From: an uncultured Alphaproteobacteria bacterium
Lineage (GTDB): Bacteria; Pseudomonadota; Alphaproteobacteria; Caulobacterales; Caulobacteraceae
Length of the DNA stretch: 13,043 bases
NCBI GenBank assembly: GCA_903928755.1
Contig: CAIYSH010000020.1
Coordinates: 1-13,043 of the forward strand
Direction of reading: 5' to 3'
Positions 6,303 through 13,043 of this stretch are shown here, one piece after another. The notes under the pieces were generated by a model. The model had not been told where the DNA came from and searched no databases. It saw nothing but the letters and a program-made list of their open reading frames with translations. Every line of letters starts with the position of its first letter. The first letter of the stretch is position 1. Both the position numbers and the translations under genes were made by a program.

Positions 6303-7346
6303 CTAGGCGAAGGTGTTTTCCATGACGCCCTTCATCCACTTGGGATGTTCCAGTACCTTGCCGCAGCCCAGGGCCACGCAGGACAGGGGGTCATCCGCCA
6401 CGGTCACCGGCAGGCCGGTGTGGTCACGGATTTCAGCATCAAGCCCGCGCAGCAGGGCACCGCCGCCGGTGAGCATGATGCCCTTGTCGGCAATGTCGGA
6501 GGCCAGCTCAGGCGGTGTGGCTTCCAGGGCAATCTTCACGGCTTCGATGATCTGACCGACCGGTTCGGCCAGGGCATCGGCGGCCTGACGTTCGGAAACC
6601 CGCACTTCCCTGGGAACACCCTGCATCAAATCCCGCCCTTTCACCTCGATGGAAAGACCGTCACCCTCGGCCGGAGCCCGGGCGGTGCCGATTTCCTTCT
6701 TGATCCGCTCAGCCGTGGTTTCGCCGATCAGCAGGTTATGGTTACGCCGCATGTAGGAAATGATCGCTTCGTCCATCTTGTCGCCGCCAACCCGGACCGA
6801 GCGGGAATAGACAATGCCTGACAGGGAGAGCACGGCCACTTCCGTCGTCCCACCCCCGATGTCGACCACCATGGACCCGGTCGGTTCGTGGATGGGCAGG
6901 CCGGCACCAATGGCTGCGGCCATGGGCTCGTCAATAAGCCCCACCCGACGGCCACCGGCATTCAGGCAGCTGTCATTGATGGCGCGGCGTTCCACCGCGG
7001 TCGCGCCGAAGGGCACGCAGACCACGATCTTGGGGTTCACGAAACCCTTGCGGTTGTGGACCTTGCGAATGAAATACTTGATCATTTCCTCGGCCACTTC
7101 AAAGTCGGCGATCACGCCGTCCCGAAGTGGGCGGATGGCCTCCATGTGCCCGGGGGTCCGCCCCAGCATCTGTTTGGCATCGACGCCGACAGCGTGGACG
7201 ATCTTGCGACCACCGACATTACGCAGGGCCACCACGGAGGGCTCATTGAGCACAATGCCCTTACCCTTCATGTAAATCAGGGTGTTAGCCGTGCCGAGAT
7301 CGATGGCGATGTCGTTCGAGATGGCGCCGAAGAGGGACGAAATCAT
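6303..7346 (-). CDS. mreB: MreB, bacterial actin homologue
   Basis: This 347-residue protein has the length and near-sequence of Caulobacter MreB, the ATP-dependent filament protein that organises wall elongation beneath the inner membrane. Visible are phosphate-1 loop DLGTANTLIY (16-25), ERRAI (119-123), DEPMAAAIGAGLP with Glu140 (139-151), phosphate-2 DIGGGTT with Thr167 (162-168), and the adenosine-binding GGGALLRGLD near the C-terminus. Glu140 and Thr167 are the residues linked to ATP hydrolysis in Caulobacter MreB. The hydrophobic N-terminus MISSLFG fits membrane attachment. The ATG at 7346 has AAGGG about 6 nt upstream. It is first in its operon, with two promoter-like elements upstream. 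VPFG at 111-114 has Phe where I recall Ser in the Caulobacter protein; this position varies between species and I attach no importance to it. Confidence 0.98.
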   Translation of the reverse strand: MISSLFGAISNDIAIDLGTANTLIYMKGKGIVLNEPSVVALRNVGGRKIVHAVGVDAKQMLGRTPGHMEAIRPLRDGVIADFEVAEEMIKYFIRKVHNRKGFVNPKIVVCVPFGATAVERRAINDSCLNAGGRRVGLIDEPMAAAIGAGLPIHEPTGSMVVDIGGGTTEVAVLSLSGIVYSRSVRVGGDKMDEAIISYMRRNHNLLIGETTAERIKKEIGTARAPAEGDGLSIEVKGRDLMQGVPREVRVSERQAADALAEPVGQIIEAVKIALEATPPELASDIADKGIMLTGGGALLRGLDAEIRDHTGLPVTVADDPLSCVALGCGKVLEHPKWMKGVMENTFA

Positions 7347-7440
7347 GATTGCCCTTGGGGGATCAGAAACGGAAACTGCAGCTCTAGCTCATCCTGGGAC
7401 GGTGCCATTCCGGGCCACGACCACTGGACTCGCCTCAACT

Positions 7441-7463
7441 CCAATCCGTGCGTGCAAGATTGG
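7441..7463 (-). other. Stem-loop in the mreB leader
   Basis: CCAATC and GATTGG form a 6-bp inverted repeat around an 11-nt loop, inside the predicted mreB 5' leader about 95 nt before the ATG. It is a possible leader RNA structure. Elsewhere in 7347-7480 I see only the mreB ribosome binding site and no other convincing element. Confidence 0.3.
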
Positions 7464-7488
7464 CGCCCGTGTGCCCCGGCAATGGGTT

Positions 7489-7516
7489 GATTTCAAGGCT
7501 TATTCTTGAGCGTCAA
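7489..7516 (-). promoter_or_regulatory. Candidate proximal mreB promoter
   Basis: The minus strand has TTGACGC (7516-7510), a full match to the Caulobacter -35 consensus TTGACGS, then 13 nt and TTGAAATC (7496-7489), which matches GCTANAWC in its last half only. Initiation near 7482 would give a leader of roughly 135 nt. The spacing equals that of the element 60 bp upstream. Confidence 0.45.
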
Positions 7517-7548
7517 TCGTCTTATGCCGGGAAATAAAGACAATCCGA

Positions 7549-7576
7549 GATTTGACGCGCCCGGCGGTTCCGTCAA
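7549..7576 (-). promoter_or_regulatory. Candidate distal mreB promoter
   Basis: TTGACGG (7576-7570), 13 nt, GTCAAATC (7556-7549) on the minus strand match the Caulobacter housekeeping consensus at 7 of 7 and 5 of 7 informative bases. This is the best promoter-like element in the divergent region. The complementary strand also reads TTGACG at 7552-7557, so the site is an inverted pair TTGACG-13-CGTCAA that could serve both directions. Confidence 0.55.
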
Positions 7577-7580
7577 TTGA

Positions 7581-7620
7581 ATTCGGGATAAGGCTTTTCT
7601 CTCCTTAAGGGGCCCCGAAT
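7581..7620 (+). promoter_or_regulatory. Structured leader hairpin upstream of the ABC-F gene
   Basis: ATTCGGG (7581-7587) pairs perfectly with CCCGAAT (7614-7620); inside, TAAGG (7589-7593) pairs with CCTTA (7603-7607) around a 9-nt pyrimidine loop. The structure ends 29 nt before the TTG start of the ABC-F gene. No U-tract follows in either direction, so it is not a canonical terminator. Some ABC-F genes are controlled by ribosome-sensing leader RNAs, making a regulatory role plausible but unproven. Confidence 0.45.
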
Positions 7621-7649
7621 CCGCCCCCAAACCTGCAAGTCGATGAGCG

Positions 7650-9187
<1,538 letters not shown>

Positions 9188-9191
<4 letters not shown>

Positions 9192-10012
9192 GTCAGGGCC
9201 CTCAGCTCATCAGCCACCACCGGCGGGACCCAGTCCGGGTCCAGGGCCTTGAGCGGGTGTGACGCCGTCACGTGGCCCATGAAGGGCGGCCAGATGTCGT
9301 AGCCCAGCAGGCGCTGCAGGCGGGGGGACATGGCGCGGACCCTGTCCTGTGGCACGCCCAGGAAGAAGTTCTCCTGGGTCCGGCCCCAGGGCTGGCAGTA
9401 CTGGTTGGTGAAGGCCAGCCGCGAGGCGTCGCTGCGGTTGGCGCCGCCCTGGTGCAGCAGGTGGCCCTGAAAGACGATGGCGCCGCCGGCCGGCATGATG
9501 ACAGGTTGCAGCAGCTTCGCCGCGCCCCGGGCCATGACGGCGTCCACCTGGGCCTGATCCCAGGCATGGCTGCCGGGAATGATCTCTGAAGCGCCATTCA
9601 TCCCCGTGAAGGCGTCGACGGCGACAATAACGCTGAGACTGGCCGGGCCACGCGGGCGCGGCAGGCGATAGAAGCTGTCGTCCATGTGGACGCCCTGGGC
9701 GGTCTCGCCGGGATGGATGCAGATGCCCTGGCTGGCGGTGAGCAGATAGCCGGGGAGCAGCCAGCGATCGAGCAGGGCCAGGATGCGGGGATCTTCGGTA
9801 ACGTCCTCGAAGACCTTGCCCCGGGCCACCAGGGTGTAGACCCGCTCGGTCCTGAAGCCCTCGAAATTGTTGCGGCCGGTATGGGCGCCCAGATGCCGCT
9901 CCAGCCCTGCCCTTGCGGCGGCAAGGGCGTGCGGCGAGAGGAAGTCCTCAATGACGGTATAGCCGTCAGCTGCCAGCCGCGCAGCATGCCCTTCCAGATC
10001 GAAATCCGTCAT
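9188..10012 (-). CDS. PhyH-family Fe(II)/2-oxoglutarate dioxygenase
   Basis: The protein has 274 residues of the phytanoyl-CoA dioxygenase (PhyH) superfamily, non-haem iron enzymes that hydroxylate a substrate while converting 2-oxoglutarate to succinate. Seen directly: iron ligands His109-x-Asp111 in GVHMDDSF, the NGASEIIPGSH motif (139-149), third ligand His187 in GHLLHQGGANRS (183-194), and Arg198 placed to bind 2-oxoglutarate. The catalytic set looks complete. The substrate is unknown; the family covers lipids, secondary metabolites and free amino acids. The ATG at 10012 has GGGGAGGA 7 nt upstream and is preferred; an ATG at 10036 would add 8 residues without a ribosome site. It lies 25 bp after the EamA permease stop, third in the leuA group. 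Its stop interlocks with that of the convergent ABC-F gene. Confidence 0.9.
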
Positions 10013-10037
10013 GACCCGTCCTCCCCGAGGCAGCATG

Positions 10038-10877
10038 TCACCCCAGAGCGGTCATCACCACCCCGATTGCAGTGGCCGCGCCGCCCAGCACCTGGCGAAG
10101 GGTCAGCTTCTCCTTGAACAGGCGGCGACCAGCGGCAGCGGCGATGGGCGCCTCCAGCACCCCCACGGCTCGCACCGGGCCAGCCGGCGCCATGGCCAGG
10201 GCAGAGAACCAGAAGGCCGAGGCCAGGGCCCCGCAGAAGCCTGCACCGAGCGAGGCCCGCCAGGACGAGGCCACAGCGCGCAGGGCCGACGGCCGCAGGA
10301 CCGCCAGCGCACCCCCCAGCACGACCGACTGCAGGGTCTGCGCCACCACCACACCCGCCGTCGCGGCATAGATGGGGTGGGCGTGATCCAGGGCCAGGCC
10401 CGCCTGCCGATAGCCGTTAAGGGCCACGGCGAAGCAGGCCCCGGAGGCGAGCCCGAAGACTGACCCGACCATGGCACCCTTGGCGTCATCCACCCTGGGC
10501 CAGGACAGGACGGTCAGCCCCAGACTGGTCACCGCCAGACCCAGCCACTGCAGGTCGTCCATCCGGTCGCCAAAGGCCAGCCAGCCGACAATGGCCCCCA
10601 GGGGCAGGGAGGCCTGCTGCATGAAGGTGGCCACGGCGAAGCCTGACCTGTGCATGGCGACCAGCAGGGCGGCGGTGGCCCCCACCTGCGCCAGGGCTCC
10701 GGCGGAGATGGCCAGCCAGAACCGGGGCGAGACGTGGGGCGCCGCCTGTGGCGTCAGGGCCGCCACCAGGCTGAAGATCAGGACGGAAAACGGCAGGCCG
10801 AACAGGAACCGCACAAGGGTTGCCCCCCAGGGTCCGGCATCGCCGATCAGCCCGCGCTGAAAGACGTTCCGCGCCAC
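10038..10877 (-). CDS. EamA/DMT-superfamily permease
   Basis: This is a hydrophobic 279-residue protein with the two-fold repeat of the drug/metabolite transporter superfamily: about nine to ten membrane helices, with a typical repeat 1 ending (QASLPLGAIVGWLAFGDRMDDLQWLGLAVTSLGLTVLSW) and repeat 2 ending (LEAPIAAAAGRRLFKEKLTLRQVLGGAATAIGVVMTALG). Members usually export small metabolites or amino acids; the substrate is unknown. Start problem: the GTG at 10877 is the first standard start codon, has no ribosome site, and cuts off what reads as the first helix (LALLWILLTAAAAPLQ, encoded from about 10925). That helix is open upstream to a TGA at 10944-10946 but offers only CTG codons (10919, 10907, 10904). 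The true protein is probably about 14 residues longer, using CTG or reinitiating just after the leuA stop at 10922. Confidence 0.88.
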   Translation of the reverse strand: MARNVFQRGLIGDAGPWGATLVRFLFGLPFSVLIFSLVAALTPQAAPHVSPRFWLAISAGALAQVGATAALLVAMHRSGFAVATFMQQASLPLGAIVGWLAFGDRMDDLQWLGLAVTSLGLTVLSWPRVDDAKGAMVGSVFGLASGACFAVALNGYRQAGLALDHAHPIYAATAGVVVAQTLQSVVLGGALAVLRPSALRAVASSWRASLGAGFCGALASAFWFSALAMAPAGPVRAVGVLEAPIAAAAGRRLFKEKLTLRQVLGGAATAIGVVMTALG

Positions 10878-10921
10878 CTGGAGGGGCGCGGCCGCTGCCG
10901 TCAGCAGGATCCAGAGCAGGG

Positions 10922-12529
10922 CTAGAAGCCGCTGGCCAGGGCGTCAGGTGCGGTCTTTTCCTTGCGGGCAAAGAGGTTGTTCAGTGCGTTCACATAGGCC
11001 TTGGCCGAGGCGGTCAGGGTGTCGGTGTCGGCGGCCTGACCCGTGGCGATCCGGCCCTCCTCCTCCAGACGGACCGAGACCTGGGCCTGGGCGTCCGTAC
11101 CCTCCGTAACAGCGTGCACCTGGAACAGGCGCAGGATGGCTTCGTGGGGCACGACCTTGTGGATGGCGTTGAACACCGCATCTACCGGGCCGTCGCCTGT
11201 GGCGGTGTCCGACTTTTCGACCCCGTCCACGGTGACGGTCAGGTCGGCCTGCTGCGGGCCCTCGGTGCCGGCAATGACCCGCAGGTGTTTGACCTGGATC
11301 CGGTCAGCGCCAGAGGCCAGGGCGTCGTCCACCAGGGCAATGATGTCGTCGTCGAAGACGTGCTTTTTCTTGTCCGCCAGGTCCTTGAAGCGCTGGAAGG
11401 CCTCGTTCAGGGCGTTCTGGCCCAGCTCATAGCCCAGCTCTTTCAGCTTCTCACGGAAGCCCGCCCGGCCAGCATGCTTGCCCATGACCAGGTTGGAGGC
11501 GCCCTGCCCCACATCCTCCGGCTTCATGATTTCATAGGTCTCGGCGTTCTTCAGCATGCCGTCCTGGTGAATACCCGCCTCGTGGGCGAAGGCATTCTTG
11601 CCGACAATGGCCTTGTTGAACTGCACCGGGAAACCGGTGATGGCCGAGACATAGCGGCTGGCCCGGGTGATGTGCTGGGTCTCGACCCCGGTGTGGAAGG
11701 CCAGGCGGTCGCCGCGAACCCGCAGGGCCATGACCACTTCTTCCAGGGCCGCATTGCCGGCGCGCTCGCCAATGCCGTTGATCGCCACCTCGACCTGACG
11801 GGCACCGCCCTGCAGGCCCGACAGGCTGTTGGCCACGGCCAGACCCAGGTCGTTATGGCAATGGGTGGAAAAGATCACATTGTCTGCGCCCGGGACGTTC
11901 TCGATCAGGTCGCGGAAGATGTCAGCGTATTCGGAGGGATAGGTATAGCCCACCGTGTCGGGGATGTTGATGGTCCTGGCGCCGGCGCGGATGGCGGCCT
12001 CGACGCAGCGGCGCAGGAAGTCGCGCTCGGTCCGGGTGGCGTCTTCCGCCGACCATTCAATGTCATCGCACAGATTGCGGGCATGGGCGACCGAGCGGGA
12101 GACCGCCTCCAGTACCGCCTCCGGCTCCATCTGCAGCTTCCACTTCATATGGACCGGGCTGGTTGAGATGAAGGTGTGGATCCGGCCGCGCCTGGCGGGC
12201 TTGATGGCTTCGGCACAGCGCTCAATGTCGGCGACGCCGGCCCGGGCCAGGCCGCAGATCGTGCTCTCGGTGACGATCTGGGCGATCTTGTGAACCGCTT
12301 CAAAGTCGCCGTTGGAGGCGATGGGGAAGCCCGCCTCGATCACGTCGACCCGCATGTCCTCGAGGATCTTGGACAGTTCCAGCTTCTCGTCCAGAGACAT
12401 GGAGGCGCCGGGCGACTGCTCGCCATCGCGCATGGTGGTGTCAAAGACGATGACGCGATCCTTGGGATCACGAACTTGAGGGTCACGGGCGACGGCTACG
12501 CCTTGGGCGTCATTTGCAGATTGGGTCAT
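10922..12529 (-). CDS. leuA: 2-isopropylmalate synthase (LeuA)
   Basis: This is the first committed enzyme of leucine synthesis: acetyl-CoA plus 2-oxoisovalerate give 2-isopropylmalate. From ATG 12529 it has 535 residues. The TIM barrel starts with FDTTMRDGEQSPGASM (Arg34, metal Asp35), has HCHNDLGLAVANS (metal His223 and His225) and NGIGERAGN (metal Asn259), followed by the linker (KNAFAHEAGIHQDGMLK) and a C-terminal regulatory domain with DGPVDAVFNAIHKVV that gives leucine feedback inhibition in this family. Start choice: an in-frame ATG at 12583 adds 18 residues; its AGGGG abuts the ATG and is too close to act as a ribosome site, while 12529 gives the usual length and sits just after a leader RNA structure. 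Its own ribosome site (AAGAGA) is weak. It is preceded by a Leu-rich leader peptide, and the permease and dioxygenase genes follow closely. Confidence 0.95.
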   Translation of the reverse strand: MTQSANDAQGVAVARDPQVRDPKDRVIVFDTTMRDGEQSPGASMSLDEKLELSKILEDMRVDVIEAGFPIASNGDFEAVHKIAQIVTESTICGLARAGVADIERCAEAIKPARRGRIHTFISTSPVHMKWKLQMEPEAVLEAVSRSVAHARNLCDDIEWSAEDATRTERDFLRRCVEAAIRAGARTINIPDTVGYTYPSEYADIFRDLIENVPGADNVIFSTHCHNDLGLAVANSLSGLQGGARQVEVAINGIGERAGNAALEEVVMALRVRGDRLAFHTGVETQHITRASRYVSAITGFPVQFNKAIVGKNAFAHEAGIHQDGMLKNAETYEIMKPEDVGQGASNLVMGKHAGRAGFREKLKELGYELGQNALNEAFQRFKDLADKKKHVFDDDIIALVDDALASGADRIQVKHLRVIAGTEGPQQADLTVTVDGVEKSDTATGDGPVDAVFNAIHKVVPHEAILRLFQVHAVTEGTDAQAQVSVRLEEEGRIATGQAADTDTLTASAKAYVNALNNLFARKEKTAPDALASGF

Positions 12530-12543
12530 TTGGAAATCTCTTG

Positions 12544-12617
12544 CTTCGCGGGGGCTTTTAGTGAGGTCGGGCTCTTGGGTCATCCCCTGAAACGCCCGGC
12601 CGCGAAGTCACGCAGCC
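12544..12617 (-). promoter_or_regulatory. leuA leader: mutually exclusive RNA structures (candidate attenuator)
   Basis: Hairpin 1 on the minus strand starts at the last base of the leader stop: GGCTGCG (12617-12611), 6-nt loop, CGCGGCC (12604-12598), seven pairs with one G-U. The competing long-range stem pairs CTTCGCGG (12607-12600) with CCGCGAAG (12551-12544) and continues, after a 2-nt bulge, with GGGC (12597-12594) and GCCC (12555-12552). The two folds share 12607-12598 and cannot coexist. The long stem ends 15 nt before the leuA ATG at 12529, overlapping the approach to its ribosome site, and encloses the alternative ATG at 12583. No U-tract follows, so control of translation rather than termination is more likely. 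Confidence 0.6.
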
Positions 12618-12682
12618 TAAAGAGGCGCCCAGGGGCGGCTAAGCCGGAGCTCAAGGAGCAAGAGGTGCGATGCGGTGTGCAT
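12617..12682 (-). CDS. Leucine-rich leader peptide of leuA (LeuL-like)
   Basis: This 21-codon reading frame upstream of leuA encodes MHTASHLLLLELRLSRPWAP plus a final Leu. Seven of 21 residues are Leu, four of them consecutive (CTC TTG CTC CTT), and none uses CTG, the Leu codon that dominates the neighbouring genes. That is the hallmark of leader peptides on which ribosomes stall when charged tRNA-Leu runs short. The stop lies 88 nt before the leuA ATG and hairpin 1 of the leader begins at once. There is no Shine-Dalgarno sequence (CCCTCCC precedes the ATG); a TACACA element 7 nt upstream would place transcription initiation at the ATG itself, so a leaderless message is possible. In-frame codons open upstream to 12826 lack such features, so I take 12682 as the start. 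Confidence 0.75.
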   Translation of the reverse strand: MHTASHLLLLELRLSRPWAPL

Positions 12683-12689
12683 GGGAGGG

Positions 12690-12718
12690 TGTGTACAGAT
12701 TCCGGGGGTTATGCGCAA
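12690..12718 (-). promoter_or_regulatory. Candidate leuA-operon promoter
   Basis: TTGCGC (12718-12713), 17 nt, TACACA (12695-12690) on the minus strand would start transcription at or next to the leader peptide ATG. A GANTC site (12698-12702) lies between the two boxes. A competing reading is TTCACGC (12732-12726), 11 nt, GCATAACC (12714-12707), closer to the Caulobacter -35 consensus with a start near 12700. I cannot decide between them. Confidence 0.35.
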
Positions 12719-12784
12719 CAGTCTTGCGTGAAGGGGGCGCTGGGGGCTGTGGAGGGGGTGAATATTGCGCGAACCGACCCTACA

Positions 12785-12817
12785 CCGGTCATACCGGCGA
12801 AGGCCGGTATCCAGTTC
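12785..12817 (+). repeat. REP-like palindromic unit, left copy
   Basis: The unit is CCGGTC, then an 8-bp perfect stem ATACCGGC (12791-12798), GAAG loop and GCCGGTAT (12803-12810), then CCAGTTC. A reverse-oriented partner lies at 12879-12911. Units of the form GTCATNCCGGCGAA-GCCGGNATCCAG are a familiar dispersed palindromic repeat type in alphaproteobacterial intergenic DNA. Confidence 0.75.
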
Positions 12818-12878
12818 GAAGGTCACGCCATTTCCGGAGAGGTCGCTCCTGGGACAACAATCCAGCCCCGAGCCCTAT

Positions 12879-12911
12879 GAACTGGACCCCGGCCTCCGCC
12901 GGGGTGACCGG
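12879..12911 (-). repeat. REP-like palindromic unit, right inverted copy
   Basis: On the minus strand it has the same 33-bp layout as the left copy: CCGGTC, ACCCCGGC, GGAG loop, GCCGGGGT, CCAGTTC. Stem positions 2 and 3 differ from the left copy on both arms in a way that keeps pairing (T-A and A-T replaced by C-G). The 61 bp between copies (12818-12878) show no coding or repeat signal I can name. Confidence 0.75.
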
Positions 12912-12921
12912 GGTTAGAGGT

Positions 12922-12948
12922 CCTGCGGCGGGCAGCCGAAGCCGCAGG
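12922..12948 (-). terminator. Strong hairpin after the right-edge gene (possible terminator)
   Basis: CCTGCGGC and GCCGCAGG form a perfect 8-bp, G+C-rich stem around an 11-nt loop, starting 18 nt past the stop of the leftward gene at 12967. No T-run follows on either strand, so it could act as a weak terminator or a 3'-end stabilising hairpin; a further dispersed repeat is the alternative. Confidence 0.35.
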
Positions 12949-12966
12949 CCGTCCATGGAAATCCCC

Positions 12967-13043
12967 CTAAACCCCCCAGTCCGCCGCCACCTTCTTCACG
13001 GTCTCCCGCTCCCGCATCATGTGGAAGTGGGCGTCCACCCTGG
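12967..13043 (-). CDS. C-terminal fragment, possibly glutathione S-transferase family
   Basis: An open minus-strand frame runs from the window edge to TAG at 12969-12967, giving RVDAHFHMMRERETVKKVAA followed by DWGV. The pattern of an Arg-Val-Asp helix, an R-x-R-x-x-V-K-K turn and a short acidic/Gly end resembles the last helix of GST-like proteins, whose usual ending is ...R.AARPAV+RAL. Only 24 codons are visible, so the family is a guess. The hairpin 18 bp downstream fits a gene end. Confidence 0.45.
   Translation of the reverse strand, partial: RVDAHFHMMRERETVKKVAADWGV

Noticed and set aside
10820..12166. 448-codon plus-strand ORF opposite leuA
   Set aside because: It is the longest shadow frame in the window but lies wholly antisense to conserved LeuA and EamA sequence, with biased composition and no motif.
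12530..12583. leuA start at 12583 (18 more residues)
   Set aside because: The AGGGG touches the ATG with no spacing and the codon lies inside the loop of the long leader stem; it cannot be excluded, but 12529 is preferred.
12613..12630. Intrinsic terminator in the leuA leader (CGCC-CCTG-GGCG then CCTCTTTAG, and GCCT-CTTT-AGGC)
   Set aside because: The stems have only 4 bp and no run of T follows; translation control by the larger exclusive stems is better supported.
12785..12911. CRISPR array
   Set aside because: There are only two copies, in opposite orientation and each self-complementary, with one 61-bp interval; this fits REP-like palindromes, not CRISPR repeats.

Overview
This window is G+C-rich alphaproteobacterial chromosome, most likely Caulobacterales (Caulobacter/Phenylobacterium type). 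The evidence is the near-match of the 347-residue MreB to the Caulobacter protein (including Glu140 and Thr167 at the expected numbers), promoter-like elements fitting the Caulobacter housekeeping consensus (TTGACGS, 10-14 nt, GCTANAWC), and a tight cluster of GANTC (CcrM methylation) sites. I see no mobile element, CRISPR array, tRNA or rRNA.

Layout. 1-358 (+) is the C-terminal end of a tubulin-tyrosine-ligase-like ATP-grasp protein. It meets tail to tail a leftward operon filling 364-7346 (-): mreB, mreC, mreD, mrdA (PBP2), rodA and an epoxide-hydrolase-type alpha/beta hydrolase. These five morphogenes encode the Rod complex, which builds the lateral cell wall: MreB filaments under the membrane, MreC/MreD as membrane linkers and activators, RodA as glycan polymerase and PBP2 as transpeptidase. 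Junctions are overlapping or only a few bases long except mreB-mreC, where a 144-bp gap holds a promoter-like element, three GANTC sites in 18 bp, a two-part stem-loop and a 14-bp perfect palindrome.

7347-7649 is a divergent intergenic region with two mreB-facing promoter-like elements of identical spacing and, facing right, a strong hairpin in front of an ABC-F ATPase gene (7650-9191, +) that starts with TTG. The ABC-F gene overlaps by 4 bp, tail to tail, a second leftward group: leuA (2-isopropylmalate synthase), an EamA/DMT permease and a PhyH-family Fe(II)/2-oxoglutarate dioxygenase (12529 down to 9188).

The most interesting region is the leuA leader, 12530-12718. It encodes a 21-residue peptide with four consecutive Leu codons and 7 Leu in all, none of them CTG. 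A post-stop hairpin follows, and its right arm alternatively pairs with bases next to the leuA start. That is the layout expected of ribosome-mediated, probably translational, leucine attenuation, and it could also govern the downstream exporter-like and dioxygenase genes. The right end (12785-12966) has an inverted pair of 33-bp palindromic REP-like units and another hairpin. At the very edge is the C-terminus of a leftward gene, possibly a glutathione S-transferase.
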